NCBI RefSeq assembly: GCF_009720835.1
Contig: NZ_WNKZ01000010.1
Location: 1 to 64,000 of the forward strand
Reading direction: 5' to 3'
Length of the DNA: 64,000 bases
DNA from: Pseudoduganella buxea
GTDB lineage: Bacteria > Pseudomonadota > Gammaproteobacteria > Burkholderiales > Burkholderiaceae_D
In this document: positions 25,345-34,820 of the stretch, piece after piece
Layout of the letters: the number at the start of each line of letters is the position of its first letter
Position numbering within the stretch: position 1 is the stretch's first letter
Notes under the pieces: model-generated
The model's input: only the letters and a program-made list of their open reading frames with translations
The model's database searches: none
Told to the model about the DNA's origin: nothing
Position numbers and translations under genes: made by a program

Positions 25345-25520
25345 TATTGAAACCCTGTATTACAGGTATTTCTACGGTATTGTACTTTCCAGTTGCGTAA
25401 TCTATTCTGGTACGCCATCTGCAGGACAGAGCAGGACTGCGCGCATCGACCGGCCCATCGCGGCTGCCGGCAGATTCGTGCATGCCCGAGGGAGCTTATC
25501 AAAAAATAGAGGGGTCACCA

Positions 25521-26219
25521 ATGAACAAAATCTATCCCGATGCAAATGCGGCGCTGGCGGGCGTCGTGCAGGACGGGCAAACGGTCGCCGTCGGCGGCTT
25601 CGGCCTGTGCGGCATTCCCGAAGCGCTGATCGAGGCGCTGCGCGATTCCGGCGTCAAGGGGCTGACGGCCATCTCGAACAATGCCGGCGTCGACGGTTTC
25701 GGCCTGGGCCAGCTGTTGGAAACCCGGCAGATCAAGAAGATGGTCGCCTCCTACGTGGGCGAGAACAAGGAGTTCGCGCGCCAGTACCTGGCCGGCGAAC
25801 TGGAACTGGAATTCACGCCGCAAGGCACCCTGGCCGAGAAACTGCGCGCCGGCGGCGCCGGCATTCCCGCCTTCTTCACGAAGACGGGCGTGGGCACCAT
25901 CGTTGCCGAAGGCAAGGAAATCCGCGAATTCGACGGCGAGCAATATGTGATGGAACGCAGCCTCGTGGCCGACGTTTCCCTCGTCAAGGCCTGGAAGGCG
26001 GACAAGGCGGGCAACCTGGTGTACCGCAAGACGGCGCGCAACTTCAACCCGAACGTGGCGGCCGCAGGCAAGATCACCATCGTCGAAGTGGAACAGCTGG
26101 TCGAAGTGGGCGAGATCGATCCGGACGAAGTCCACACCCCCGGCATCTTCGTGCACCGCATCGTACTGAACGCCCATCCTGAAAAACGCATCGAACAGCG
26201 CACCGTGCGTTCGAACTGA
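25521..26219 (+). CDS. scoA: 3-oxoacid CoA-transferase subunit A
   Basis: 232 residues. The family core is visible at the N-terminus ([20 protein letters not shown], then [16 protein letters not shown]) and further in ([13 protein letters not shown]). It forms with the next gene the heterodimer that moves CoA from succinyl-CoA to acetoacetate (or a related 3-oxoacid), for ketone-body or PHB breakdown. GAGGGG lies before the ATG at 25521. scoB follows after 10 bp, so one operon. bdhA, which produces acetoacetate from 3-hydroxybutyrate, is 8 kb away. Confidence 0.94.
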   Translation: MNKIYPDANAALAGVVQDGQTVAVGGFGLCGIPEALIEALRDSGVKGLTAISNNAGVDGFGLGQLLETRQIKKMVASYVGENKEFARQYLAGELELEFTPQGTLAEKLRAGGAGIPAFFTKTGVGTIVAEGKEIREFDGEQYVMERSLVADVSLVKAWKADKAGNLVYRKTARNFNPNVAAAGKITIVEVEQLVEVGEIDPDEVHTPGIFVHRIVLNAHPEKRIEQRTVRSN

Positions 26220-26229
26220 GGAGAACAAC

Positions 26230-26880
26230 ATGGCATGGACTCGTGATCAAATGGCCGGGCGCGCGGCCAAGGAGCTGCAGGACGGCTTCTACGTCAACCT
26301 GGGCATCGGCTTGCCGACCCTGGTGGCGAACTACGTTCCGAACGATATCGAAGTGTTCCTGCAGTCGGAAAACGGCCTGCTGGGCATCGGCCCCTTCCCG
26401 ACAGAGGATGAAGTCGACGCCGACCTGATCAACGCCGGCAAGCAGACCGTGACGGCGCTGCCCGGCTCTTCCTACTTCAGCTCGGCCGATTCCTTCGGCA
26501 TGATCCGTGGCGGCAAGATCAACCTGGCCATCCTGGGCGCCATGCAGGTGTCCGAGAAGGGCGACCTGGCCAACTGGATGATTCCAGGCAAAATGGTCAA
26601 GGGCATGGGCGGCGCGATGGACCTGGTGGCCGGCGTCAAGAAGGTCGTCGTGCTGATGGAGCACGTCGCCACGGCCAAGGACGGCAGCACGTCGCACAAG
26701 ATCCTGAAGCAGTGCGACCTGCCGCTGACGGGTGTCGGCGTCGTCGACGTGATCATCACGGACCTGGGCGTCATCGAAGTCACGCCTGCCGGCCTGAAGG
26801 TGACGGAACTGGCGCCGGGCGTGACGAAGGAACAGCTTGCCGCCGCCACGGGCGTAACCCTGGATTTCTCGGCCGTCTGA
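26230..26880 (+). CDS. scoB: 3-oxoacid CoA-transferase subunit B
   Basis: 216 residues. The conserved [12 protein letters not shown] holds the catalytic glutamate at residue 47, which forms the glutamyl-CoA intermediate. [13 protein letters not shown] precedes it, and [19 protein letters not shown] lies in the middle, all standard for the beta subunit. It pairs with ScoA encoded 10 bp upstream. A bidirectional terminator follows, shared with dctA on the other strand. Confidence 0.95.
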   Translation: MAWTRDQMAGRAAKELQDGFYVNLGIGLPTLVANYVPNDIEVFLQSENGLLGIGPFPTEDEVDADLINAGKQTVTALPGSSYFSSADSFGMIRGGKINLAILGAMQVSEKGDLANWMIPGKMVKGMGGAMDLVAGVKKVVVLMEHVATAKDGSTSHKILKQCDLPLTGVGVVDVIITDLGVIEVTPAGLKVTELAPGVTKEQLAAATGVTLDFSAV

Positions 26881-26906
26881 GGGTCCTCAGCCTGGCCTGG
26901 ACGTAA

Positions 26907-26941
26907 AAAAGGGCACCGACCGCGAGGTCGGTGCCCTTTTT
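26907..26941. terminator. Bidirectional terminator between scoB and dctA
   Basis: 15-bp perfect stem AAAAGGGCACCGACC / GGTCGGTGCCCTTTT (26907-26921, 26926-26940) around GCGA, giving T-runs on both strands. It lies 26 bp after scoB and 18 bp after dctA. Confidence 0.9.
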
Positions 26942-26958
26942 ACCTTGCAGCGGGCAGC

Positions 26959-28281
26959 TTAGGCCTGCTTGGCGATGCCCATCGGCGCGCCGTGGGCCAC
27001 TTCTTCCAGCGGCTCGTGCGGTGCGGACGGGTTAGCCAGTTCGCGCTGCATGGTTGCCATGTCCAGCTCGCCTTCCCACTTCGACACGACGAGGGCGGCG
27101 ACGCCGTTGCCGACGAAGTTGGTCAGGGCGCGGCATTCGCTCATGAAGCGGTCGATGCCCAGGATCAGGGCCATGCCGGCCACGGGAATCGTCGGCACCA
27201 CGGCCAGGGTGGCGGCCAGCGTGATGAAGCCGGCGCCGGTGATGCCGGAGGCGCCCTTGGACGTCAGCATCGCCACGCCCAGGATGGTCAGTTCCTGCAT
27301 CAGGGTCAGTTCCGTATTGGTTGCCTGGGCAACGAACAGGGCGGCCATCGTCATGTAGATATTGGTGCCGTCCAGGTTGAACGAGTAACCGGTCGGCACC
27401 ACCAGGCCGACCACCGGCTTGGAGGCGCCCAGGCGCTGCAGCTTCGTCATCAGCGAAGGCAGGGCGCTTTCCGATGAGCTCGTACCCAGCACGATCAGCA
27501 GCTCTTCCTTGATGTAGGCGATGAAGCGGAAGATCGAGAAGCCGGTGAAGCGGGCAATGGCACCGAGCACGATGAAGACGAACAGCGCGCAAGTCAGGTA
27601 GAACGAACCCATCAGCTTGGCCAGCGGCAGCAGCGAATCGATGCCGTATTTACCGATGGTGAAGGCCATCGCGCCGAAGGCGCCGATCGGGGCCACCTTC
27701 ATGATGATATTGACCATGCCGAAGATGGCGCTGCCGGCCTCGTCGATCAGCTTGGCGACAGGGCGGCCTTTTTCACCCAAGAGCGACAGCGAGAAGCCGA
27801 ACAGGATGGAGATCAGCAGCACTTGCAGGATGTCGCCCTTGGCGAAGGCATCGACGACGGTGTTCGGGATAATGTTCATCACGAAGTCCAGCGTCGACTG
27901 GTGCGACGCCTTTTCCGTGTACTGGGCAATCGCCTTCGTGTCCAGGGTTGCCGGATCGGCATTGAAGCCGGCGCCCGGCTTGATGATATTGGCGACGAAC
28001 AGGCCGATCACAAGCGCGAAGGTGGAGACCACTTCGAAGTACAGCAGGGCCTTGCCGCCGACCCGGCCGATCTTCTTGACGTCCTGCATGCCGGCGATGC
28101 CGGTGACGACGGTACAGAAGATCACGGGTGCGATGATCATCTTGATCAGCTTGATAAAGCCATCGCCCAGCGGTTTCATCGCCACGGCGTCCTTCGGCAG
28201 GAAGATGCCCAGCAGCACGCCAACGGCAATGGCGAACAGCACCTGCACGTAAAGAATCTTGTAAAACGGTTTTTTCATCAT
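26959..28281 (-). CDS. dctA: C4-dicarboxylate transport protein DctA
   Basis: 440 residues from the ATG at 28281, preceded by GGGGAGA. A dicarboxylate/amino acid:cation symporter with eight membrane helices and two re-entrant hairpins. Signature segments are [13 protein letters not shown] (re-entrant loop 1), [21 protein letters not shown] (helix 7) and [17 protein letters not shown] (loop 2). It imports succinate, fumarate and malate with protons or sodium. A cluster of CACAATG-type repeats lies 60-110 bp upstream and may be the control region. It is convergent with scoB. Confidence 0.96.
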   Translation of the reverse strand: MMKKPFYKILYVQVLFAIAVGVLLGIFLPKDAVAMKPLGDGFIKLIKMIIAPVIFCTVVTGIAGMQDVKKIGRVGGKALLYFEVVSTFALVIGLFVANIIKPGAGFNADPATLDTKAIAQYTEKASHQSTLDFVMNIIPNTVVDAFAKGDILQVLLISILFGFSLSLLGEKGRPVAKLIDEAGSAIFGMVNIIMKVAPIGAFGAMAFTIGKYGIDSLLPLAKLMGSFYLTCALFVFIVLGAIARFTGFSIFRFIAYIKEELLIVLGTSSSESALPSLMTKLQRLGASKPVVGLVVPTGYSFNLDGTNIYMTMAALFVAQATNTELTLMQELTILGVAMLTSKGASGITGAGFITLAATLAVVPTIPVAGMALILGIDRFMSECRALTNFVGNGVAALVVSKWEGELDMATMQRELANPSAPHEPLEEVAHGAPMGIAKQA

Positions 28282-28343
28282 GGTCTCCCCGGAATTCGAA
28301 TACTGCACTGGGAGCCATCATGCCGAACCATCTCAGATATCAC

Positions 28344-28393
28344 CATTGTGATTATCCGCATTGTGGTTAGCCCTATCAGGGCTTTCCACAATG
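28344..28393. promoter_or_regulatory. Three CATTGTG/CACAATG motifs with a hairpin upstream of dctA
   Basis: CATTGTG occurs at 28344-28350 and 28359-28365, and its reverse complement CACAATG at 28387-28393. The second and third form arms CATTGTGG / CCACAATG of a hairpin whose inner stem is AGCCCT / AGGGCT (28369-28374, 28378-28383). No T-run follows on the minus strand, so an operator array is more likely than a terminator. Confidence 0.4.
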
Positions 28394-28435
28394 GGGGAAA
28401 TACGTAGCGGGCGCAAGCGGCCGCCCCTTGCCGGA

Positions 28436-29230
28436 TCATGCCAGTGCGGCATACCCCCACTGCCGCGCCAGCGCTTCCAACTGTCCGATCCGCCCATACG
28501 CGGCCGCATCGCAGTGGCGGAACGCGGCGATGCGCAGCGGCCGCATCGTGGCAAGCAGGGCAGGGCCGGGCGCCAGCAGGGCGCCGCGCAGGCGTGTGAC
28601 CCACGCCTCGGGCACGTTGCCACCGGCGATCAAGGGCAGGCCCGGTGCGGCGGCCGAATACTGCAGCACCGCCAGGCCGGCCACGGCGGCCGGGTCTTCC
28701 TGGCGCAGGTAAGCGAAGGTGACGCAGTCGATGGCGGCAATGTCGGCGGCGCCTTCGCGCACCATGTGCACGCTGGCGGCGTGGCTGCCGGACCATTTGA
28801 CGTCGCCGAAGAAGCGCCCGTCCCGCGCCAAGGGCGCCACGGCATGGCGCAGCAGGTTCATGCCGCTGTTCGAATGACGATCGTTGACGGCCGCGACGAG
28901 GCCGCGCGCTTGATCCAGTGTGGCGATGCCGCGGTCGGCCCGGACAATCATGGCGCTGGCGTAGTCGCTGCCGGTGCAGCCGGGCAGCTCATGGCAGGGC
29001 GTCGCCAGCAGCGCGACCTTGCCGTGCAGCGTGGCGATATACGGGTAGCCGCAGGTCTGGCTGACCAGCATGTCGGGCCGGGTCCAGAAGTCGGGCAGGG
29101 CGACGTCGCGCGCGATGGCGACGTCGTCGGCCACGCCGGCCTGCGCCAGCCATGCCGCCAGCAGCTTCTCGTACGCCCGGCCCAGGCGGCTCGACACGTT
29201 ATACATCGGCAGGGCCGCCTGCCAGCTCAT
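28436..29230 (-). CDS. PhnD-like substrate-binding protein without signal peptide
   Basis: 264 residues. Features of the PhnD/phosphonate-type periplasmic binding family: MYNVSSRLGRAYEKLLAAWL near the start, VSQTCGYPYI, GVAAVNDRHSNSGMNLLRHA-like (AAVNDRHSNSGMNLLRHAV) and GAADIAAIDCVTFAYL. No signal peptide or lipobox is visible, and no permease or ATPase is next to it. It overlaps the desaturase gene by 4 bp, so it is the third gene of the TonB-receptor operon. Function is unknown; a cytoplasmic sensor or an unusual carrier are possible. Confidence 0.75.
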   Translation of the reverse strand: MSWQAALPMYNVSSRLGRAYEKLLAAWLAQAGVADDVAIARDVALPDFWTRPDMLVSQTCGYPYIATLHGKVALLATPCHELPGCTGSDYASAMIVRADRGIATLDQARGLVAAVNDRHSNSGMNLLRHAVAPLARDGRFFGDVKWSGSHAASVHMVREGAADIAAIDCVTFAYLRQEDPAAVAGLAVLQYSAAAPGLPLIAGGNVPEAWVTRLRGALLAPGPALLATMRPLRIAAFRHCDAAAYGRIGQLEALARQWGYAALA

Positions 29231-30213
29231 GCCCGCTCTCCCGTTGCCAGGTGCGGATGCACGGGGGCGTCGATGGCGGAAAAGCCGTGGCGGCGCACCA
29301 GGGTGCCGTAGCCGGGCAGGTGGAAGCCGCCGCTGCGCTGCCGGTAGTCGGCGCGGCGCGCCGCATACACGCGGGGCAGCAGGTACCACGGCAGCGACGG
29401 CAGGTCATGGTGCACCAGGTGCAGGTTATTGTTCAGGAACAGCAGTCGCAGCACGGGGCAGGATTCGTTCAGCACGATGCGCTCCTTATGCTGCGCCGCC
29501 GGGCGGTGCTCGTAGTAGGACCGGATCATCGTCAGCGACTGGGCAGGGTAGGCGATCGCCAGCAGGAAGTACCAGGGCGTGACGCCGAAGGCCATGTCGA
29601 CGGTCCCCAGAAGCGCGCCCAGCATCGCGAAGTGTCCCAGCCACATCGGCGTGTCGCGCCAGTTGCCCCGCAGCGGCTGGCGCACCACCTCCAGCCACGT
29701 GCCGCCGATGCTCAGGGCCGGGCCCACCAGCATGCGGCCCCAGAAGGTCTTGTTGAACCAGTACAGGGCGCGCAGCGGACGGTTCATGCCTTCCCACGCC
29801 TGCGGCGTCACGTAGAAGCTTTCCGTGTCCAGCGCGGGCAGGGTCAGGTGGAAGTCGTTGTGGTGGCGCAGGTGGCTTTCCCGGTACAGGCGCCACGGAT
29901 ACCACACCGCCAGCGGCAGGTAGCCGAACAGCCGGTTCAGCCACGGCGTGCTGGTCGGATGGCCGTGGATCAGCTCATGCTGGAGCGACATGTACCAGGC
30001 GCACCACCAGATCATCAGCACGGTGGCGGCGACGATGCCCAGCCGCTCCCAGTGGGCCAGCGTGGTCCACCAGCCGCCGTGGATGACGGCGATCAGCAGC
30101 CACGTCGGCCATTCGCCCCGCCACAGGGCGCGGCCCCGCTCGGCCGCCACGTGCCGCCGCTGTTGGCCGTCCAGGTATTCCGAACGTTGCGCGGACAGCA
30201 GCGGGTCGGCCAT
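29227..30213 (-). CDS. Membrane fatty-acid desaturase
   Basis: 328 residues. All three histidine boxes are present: HELIHGH (about 78-84), HLRHH (about 113-117) and HLVHH (about 264-268), which hold the di-iron centre. There are four to five membrane helices (around 35-70 and 175-215). The segment between boxes is typical of the FA_desaturase superfamily, which also includes hydroxylases and lipid-modifying enzymes, so the exact substrate is open. It lies 9 bp after the TonB receptor and overlaps the PhnD-like gene by 4 bp. Its operon partner suggests modification of an imported or membrane lipid-like molecule. Confidence 0.88.
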   Translation of the reverse strand: MADPLLSAQRSEYLDGQQRRHVAAERGRALWRGEWPTWLLIAVIHGGWWTTLAHWERLGIVAATVLMIWWCAWYMSLQHELIHGHPTSTPWLNRLFGYLPLAVWYPWRLYRESHLRHHNDFHLTLPALDTESFYVTPQAWEGMNRPLRALYWFNKTFWGRMLVGPALSIGGTWLEVVRQPLRGNWRDTPMWLGHFAMLGALLGTVDMAFGVTPWYFLLAIAYPAQSLTMIRSYYEHRPAAQHKERIVLNESCPVLRLLFLNNNLHLVHHDLPSLPWYLLPRVYAARRADYRQRSGGFHLPGYGTLVRRHGFSAIDAPVHPHLATGERA

Positions 30214-30222
30214 GGCGTGTCC

Positions 30223-32499
30223 TTAGAAGCGCGCCGTGACGCGCAGGCCCACGGTGCGCGGACGCACCAGGTAGACAAGGTTGCCCGGCTGGATGGCGAT
30301 GCCGTTCGGCGTCACGTCGCTGACCTTGGCGCCGTTCGTCAGGTTGGTGCCGAACAGGCCCACCTCATAGCCGCGCGTGCGGTACGTGATGTTGGCGTTG
30401 ACCGTGTTCGACGACGGGATGCGCGCGTAACTGCCCTGCGAAGCGGCGAAGTTCGTGAAGGCTTCGCCCCGGTAGGCATAGCTGGCCGACACGCCCACTT
30501 CGTCCGCGCCCGCCAGCGGAATGCTGTAGCTGGCGTTGGCGCTGGCCGCCACACGCGGGGCGTAGGGCACACGGCTGCCGGCCGGGATGTTCTGCGCGGC
30601 GATGCCGGTGACGACGGTGTCGGTGGCGCTGGCGTGGTTGTACGAGGCATTCAGGCCGACCGAGGCGCGGCGCGTCAGCTTGAAGGCCGTCTCCAGTTCG
30701 ACGCCCTTGCTGCGGATCTTGCCGGCGTTCTGCGTGAAGTAGTAGGTGCAGGGCAGGCGGTTGAACACCTGCACGTCGCGCCAGTCGATCAGGTAGGCGT
30801 TGGCATTGACGGTCAGGCGCCGGCCCAGCAGCGAATTCTTCGATCCCGCCTCGAAGTTCCACAGGCTGTCCGGCGCGAACGTGGCCGGCGCCTGCACGCC
30901 GCAGAAGTTGAATGGCACGGGCTGGTTGTTGCCGCCGTAGCGGAAGCCCTTGCCGGCCGACGCGTACAAGGTGTGGTCCGGGTCGATTCGCCAGGCGGCG
31001 GCGAAGCGGGGATTGGCGCCGCGCGAGGTGGCGCTGCTGGTGCTGACCTCCGGCTGGCCCACGGGCACGGCCGGCGTGGCCGTCACGAGGTTGCCGAACA
31101 GGCCCGTAAACTTCAGGTCGAAGTCCTGCGTGCCACGGAACAGGCGCAGGCCGGCCGTCAGGTCGAGCTGGTTCCACAGGGTATAGGTGGCCTCGGCGAA
31201 CAGGGCCAGCTGGCGCGACTTCGTGTTCTGCGTGCCGGAAAAATAGTTATCGGGGCCGAAGGCCTGGTCGTGCACCTGCGAGTCGTAGCCGGGGAAGTTG
31301 CGGGTGGCGGCGTAGCGTGCGTCGAAGCCCGCTGTCGGCTGGTCCTGGCGCGTGTCGCGGCGGCCCTGCTCGTAGAAGGCGCCGGCCGTCCATTTCAGCT
31401 CGCCCCCATCCTTCGAGTGCAGCCGCACTTCCTGCGCGAAGTCCGTGATGGCGTTGCCGATGCGGTAGGCGGACGCCATCAACGGCGGCTGGCCGCCGAA
31501 GATGAAGGCCGTGGCGGGATACTGGGCCGACGTCTGGTAGAAGGTATCGCGGTGCAGGTAGGACGTCGACGACACCAGTTGGGCGCGGTCCAGGTCCTGG
31601 TTCACGGTCACGTTATACAGCTGCAGCTTGTCGTTGCTGGCCTGCGGCAGCAGGGCGAACGTCGTAAAGGGGGCCAGGTCGGCATAGGCGTCGTTGACGC
31701 CGCCCTTGATGTTCGAGGCCGTGATGCTGGCGTCGATCAACAGGCGCGGGTTGGCGCGCAGGCGCGCGGCGATGCGGCCCTGGTTGGTCGACACGGCGTT
31801 GGTCGTGGCGCCGTTGAAGGCGTTCCTGATATAGCCGGAGTCCTTGCCCGTGTACGCCGTCAGCCGCAGGGCCAGCACGTCGTCCTTGACGGGCAGGTTG
31901 ACCATGCCGCGCAGGTTGTGGTTGCCGCCGCCGAAGCCGCCGGTGCGCGAGCCCACCGCCTCGACGGAGCCGAACAGGTCGTTGAACTCGGGCTTGCGCG
32001 TGATCTGGCGCACCGTGCCGGCCATCGCGCCGGCGCCGAACAGGGTGCCCTGCGGGCCTTGCAGTACTTCGATGCGTTCCAGGTCCAGCACCTTCAGGTC
32101 CGGATTGGCGGACTTCAAGGTGACGGGCATCTCGTCGATGTACACGGCCACCAGCGACGCATCCTGCACTTCGGACGGCACGATGCCGCGCACCACCAGG
32201 CCGCGCATCGTGATGTTGTTCACGCCCGCGCCCTGCTGCTGCACCGTCATGGCCGGCACCAGGTCGGCGATGTCGTTCAGATTGCCCAGGCCGTATCGGG
32301 ACAGGTTTTCCGGCTTGATGACGGTGATTGCGGCGGGGACGTCCTGCACGTCGACGGCACCGGTGCGGGTGGCGGTCACTTCGACCCGCTCGATGATGTC
32401 GGCGGCGGCCGGCGCGGCCGGGGCAGGGGCGGCGACGGCGAACGGTGCGGCGGCGGAAAGCAGGGCGATGGCGTGGTGGCCGATTCTACGCTGGTACAT
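30223..32499 (-). CDS. TonB-dependent outer-membrane receptor
   Basis: 758 residues. Signal peptide (IALLSAAAPFAVAAPAPAAP), then the plug domain (EVTATRTGAVDVQDVPAAIT, LERIEVLQGPQGTLFGAGAM) and a 22-strand barrel ending in the usual aromatic (RTVGLRVTARF). AAGGA precedes the ATG at 32499. Plug and barrel are of the FecA/CirA-like siderophore and vitamin-type receptors, similar to many Oxalobacteraceae and sphingomonad receptors with unknown ligands. No Fur-box-like sequence is obvious in the 169 bp upstream. It heads a three-gene operon with a desaturase and a PhnD-like protein. Confidence 0.93.
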   Translation of the reverse strand: MYQRRIGHHAIALLSAAAPFAVAAPAPAAPAAADIIERVEVTATRTGAVDVQDVPAAITVIKPENLSRYGLGNLNDIADLVPAMTVQQQGAGVNNITMRGLVVRGIVPSEVQDASLVAVYIDEMPVTLKSANPDLKVLDLERIEVLQGPQGTLFGAGAMAGTVRQITRKPEFNDLFGSVEAVGSRTGGFGGGNHNLRGMVNLPVKDDVLALRLTAYTGKDSGYIRNAFNGATTNAVSTNQGRIAARLRANPRLLIDASITASNIKGGVNDAYADLAPFTTFALLPQASNDKLQLYNVTVNQDLDRAQLVSSTSYLHRDTFYQTSAQYPATAFIFGGQPPLMASAYRIGNAITDFAQEVRLHSKDGGELKWTAGAFYEQGRRDTRQDQPTAGFDARYAATRNFPGYDSQVHDQAFGPDNYFSGTQNTKSRQLALFAEATYTLWNQLDLTAGLRLFRGTQDFDLKFTGLFGNLVTATPAVPVGQPEVSTSSATSRGANPRFAAAWRIDPDHTLYASAGKGFRYGGNNQPVPFNFCGVQAPATFAPDSLWNFEAGSKNSLLGRRLTVNANAYLIDWRDVQVFNRLPCTYYFTQNAGKIRSKGVELETAFKLTRRASVGLNASYNHASATDTVVTGIAAQNIPAGSRVPYAPRVAASANASYSIPLAGADEVGVSASYAYRGEAFTNFAASQGSYARIPSSNTVNANITYRTRGYEVGLFGTNLTNGAKVSDVTPNGIAIQPGNLVYLVRPRTVGLRVTARF

Positions 32500-32667
32500 C
32501 GATGATCCTTGTGTGGTGCGCTCTTGCGAGCGGCGGTGGCGGAAAAACGGCCGCGCCCCGCCGCCGGACGAACGGGTCATCCAGGGCAAAGTATAGGCAG
32601 GCGGGAAGCGGCCGGGAACGAACTTAATTGCGATTGCTTATGCGGATTGCGTTGCGCAGGGTGCCGT

Positions 32668-33762
32668 TTACGGCACTACCGTAATAAAGATATAAACAGC
32701 AAAGATCACCAGGTGCACGGTGCCTTGCATGATCGTCGTGCGCCCGTTCCCCAGCGACAGGGTGGCGACGACGATGGACAGCAGCAGCAGCACGGTGGAC
32801 TTGACGTCGATCCCGAGCGACAAGGTCCAGCCGTTTACCAGCGAGACGATGGCGACGGCGGGGATGGTCAGGCCGATGCTGGCCAGGGCCGAACCCAGCG
32901 CAAGGTTCAGGCTCGTCTGCAAGCGGTTGGCGCGCGCGGCCTGCCAGGCGGCGATCCCTTCGGGCAGCAGCACGACGGCGGCGATGATGATCCCCACCAG
33001 CGCCTTCGGTGCGCCCAGTGCCGCCACGGCCGCTTCCAGCGGCGGCGACAGCGATTTTGCCAGCAGCACGACGCTGCCCAGGCAGGCCAGCAGCAGCGCG
33101 CCGCTCCACCACACGGTGCGCGTGGGTGGCGGCGCGGCATGCGCTTCCTGGTCCTCCACGCCCGCATCGGGCAGGAAGTAGTCGCGGTGGCGCACCGTCT
33201 GCACCAGTACGAACGTGCCGTACAGAACGAACGAGACGACGGCGATGAAGACCAGCTGGCTGTTGCTGTAGACGGGGCCCGGGGTGGTGGTCGTGTAGTT
33301 CGGCAGCACCATCGTCAGTACGGCAATGGCCGACAGGGTGGCCAGCGAAGCGGAGACGCCCGTTTGCGTGAAGGTCTGTTCGCCGTGGCGGCGCGCACCG
33401 GCCAGGAGGCAGATGCCGACCATGCCGTTCAGGATCAGCATGACGGCGGCGAACACGGTGTCGCGCGCCAGGCCCGTGGTAGCTGCGCCGCCGGCGATCA
33501 TCAGCGACACGATCAGGGCCACTTCGATGGACGTGACGGCCACTGCCAGCACCAGGGTGCCGTAAGGCTCGCCGATCTTGTGCGCCACCACCTCGGCGTG
33601 GAAAACGGCGGCCAGCACGCCGGCGAACAGGCCCGCGGCCAGCAGCAGCACATAGGTGCCGCCCAGTGCTTCCTGCAGGCCGAAGGCTTTGCCGGCCAGG
33701 AGCAGCCAGGCGGCGATGGGCGCGGCGATGGTCCACGCGGGCAGGGAGGCGGCGATTTTCAT
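32668..33762 (-). CDS. chaA: Calcium/proton antiporter ChaA
   Basis: 364 residues from the ATG at 33762 (an in-frame ATG at 33783 would add seven). About eleven membrane helices in two homologous halves. The two acidic signature regions are EPYGTLVLAVAVTSIEVALI (first half) and LLPEGIAAWQAARANRLQTS followed by LNLALGSALASIGLTIP (second half), as in ChaA of E. coli (366 aa). The protein exports Ca2+, Na+ or K+ in exchange for protons. It stands alone: 97 bp separate it from bdhA, and the TonB gene starts 168 bp after its stop. Confidence 0.93.
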   Translation of the reverse strand: MKIAASLPAWTIAAPIAAWLLLAGKAFGLQEALGGTYVLLLAAGLFAGVLAAVFHAEVVAHKIGEPYGTLVLAVAVTSIEVALIVSLMIAGGAATTGLARDTVFAAVMLILNGMVGICLLAGARRHGEQTFTQTGVSASLATLSAIAVLTMVLPNYTTTTPGPVYSNSQLVFIAVVSFVLYGTFVLVQTVRHRDYFLPDAGVEDQEAHAAPPPTRTVWWSGALLLACLGSVVLLAKSLSPPLEAAVAALGAPKALVGIIIAAVVLLPEGIAAWQAARANRLQTSLNLALGSALASIGLTIPAVAIVSLVNGWTLSLGIDVKSTVLLLLSIVVATLSLGNGRTTIMQGTVHLVIFAVYIFITVVP

Positions 33763-33858
33763 GGCGACGGGGCGAGTTGGCAAAGCGCCATCGTAACCGT
33801 TATCGCTCCGATAATGCAGCCCGGCTGGATTTGCCGGGCCGCTTCGGCTCCAGCGGCC

Positions 33859-34689
33859 TTACTGCGCCACCCAGCCGCCATCGACATTCCAGGCCGCGCC
33901 GCGCACTTCCTTTGCGGCGTCGCTGCACAGGAACACGGCCAGTCCACCCAGCTGCTCGGGCGTGACGAAGTCGCCCGACGGCTGCTTGTCCGCCAGCAGC
34001 GCGTGCTTGGCTTCCTCGTTGGTCAGGCCCTCCTTGGCGGCGCGGTCGTCGACCTGCTTCTGCACCAGGGGCGTGAGCACGAAGCCGGGGCAGATGGCGT
34101 TGACGGTCACGCCGGTGCGGGCCGTCTCCAGCGCCGTCACCTTGGTCAGGCCCACCAGGCCGTGCTTGGCCGCGACATAGGCCGACTTGCCGGCGGACCC
34201 CACCAACCCATGGGCGGAAGCGAGATTGATGATGCGACCCCAATTCTTCGCCTTCATCGCCGGCAGCGCCAGGCGCGACGTGTGGAAGGCGGATGTCAGG
34301 TTGATGGCGATGATGGCGTCCCATTTCTCGACGGGGAACTCGTCGACGTTGGCCACGTACTGGATGCCGGCGTTGTTGACGAGGATATCGACGCCGCCGA
34401 ACTGCCCGGTGGCGAACGCCATCATCGCTTCGATCTCGGCCGGTTTGCTCATGTCGGCGTTGTGGTGCACGGTGCGGACGCCGAACTCCCTGGCCGTATC
34501 GTCCTGCAGCGCCGCGATGGCCTGTGCATCGCCGAAGCCGTTGAAGACGATGTCGGCGCCCTGCGCCGCCAGCGCGCGGGCGATGCCCAGGCCGATGCCC
34601 GACGTGGAGCCCGTCACCAGGGCCGTCCTGCCGGCCAGCGCGCCTTTGCCGGCGCTGCCTCCGACGCTGTCTGCAGATGTGCTGCTCAT
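33859..34689 (-). CDS. bdhA: 3-hydroxybutyrate dehydrogenase
   Basis: 276 residues, start ATG 34689 with AAGGA upstream. SDR with TGSTSGIGLG, NNAGIQYV, and the catalytic SAHGLVGS ... AYVAAKHGLVG. The Gln after NAGI and the His in SAHG are the residues seen in D-3-hydroxybutyrate dehydrogenases. It oxidises 3-hydroxybutyrate to acetoacetate in PHB or ketone-body use, feeding ScoAB encoded at 25521. The first 18 residues (Ser/Ala/Gly-rich) extend beyond the family core. It is divergent from the alpha/beta hydrolase gene 131 bp away. Confidence 0.88.
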   Translation of the reverse strand: MSSTSADSVGGSAGKGALAGRTALVTGSTSGIGLGIARALAAQGADIVFNGFGDAQAIAALQDDTAREFGVRTVHHNADMSKPAEIEAMMAFATGQFGGVDILVNNAGIQYVANVDEFPVEKWDAIIAINLTSAFHTSRLALPAMKAKNWGRIINLASAHGLVGSAGKSAYVAAKHGLVGLTKVTALETARTGVTVNAICPGFVLTPLVQKQVDDRAAKEGLTNEEAKHALLADKQPSGDFVTPEQLGGLAVFLCSDAAKEVRGAAWNVDGGWVAQ

Positions 34690-34820
34690 GGTTGTCCTTT
34701 GCGAGTTGAAATGATCGAGGTGGTCATGCCGGGTGCGCTGCGCTACACTTCCCGAGGATTTTATCTGCAACGCACGGTAGAATGTAGCCCAAAAACCAAT
34801 ACTCAGCAGAGGAGCAGGCC

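Noticed and set aside
29152..32505. 1117-codon plus-strand frame antisense to the desaturase and TonB receptor
   Set aside because: Shadow of the real minus-strand genes; composition is not protein-like.
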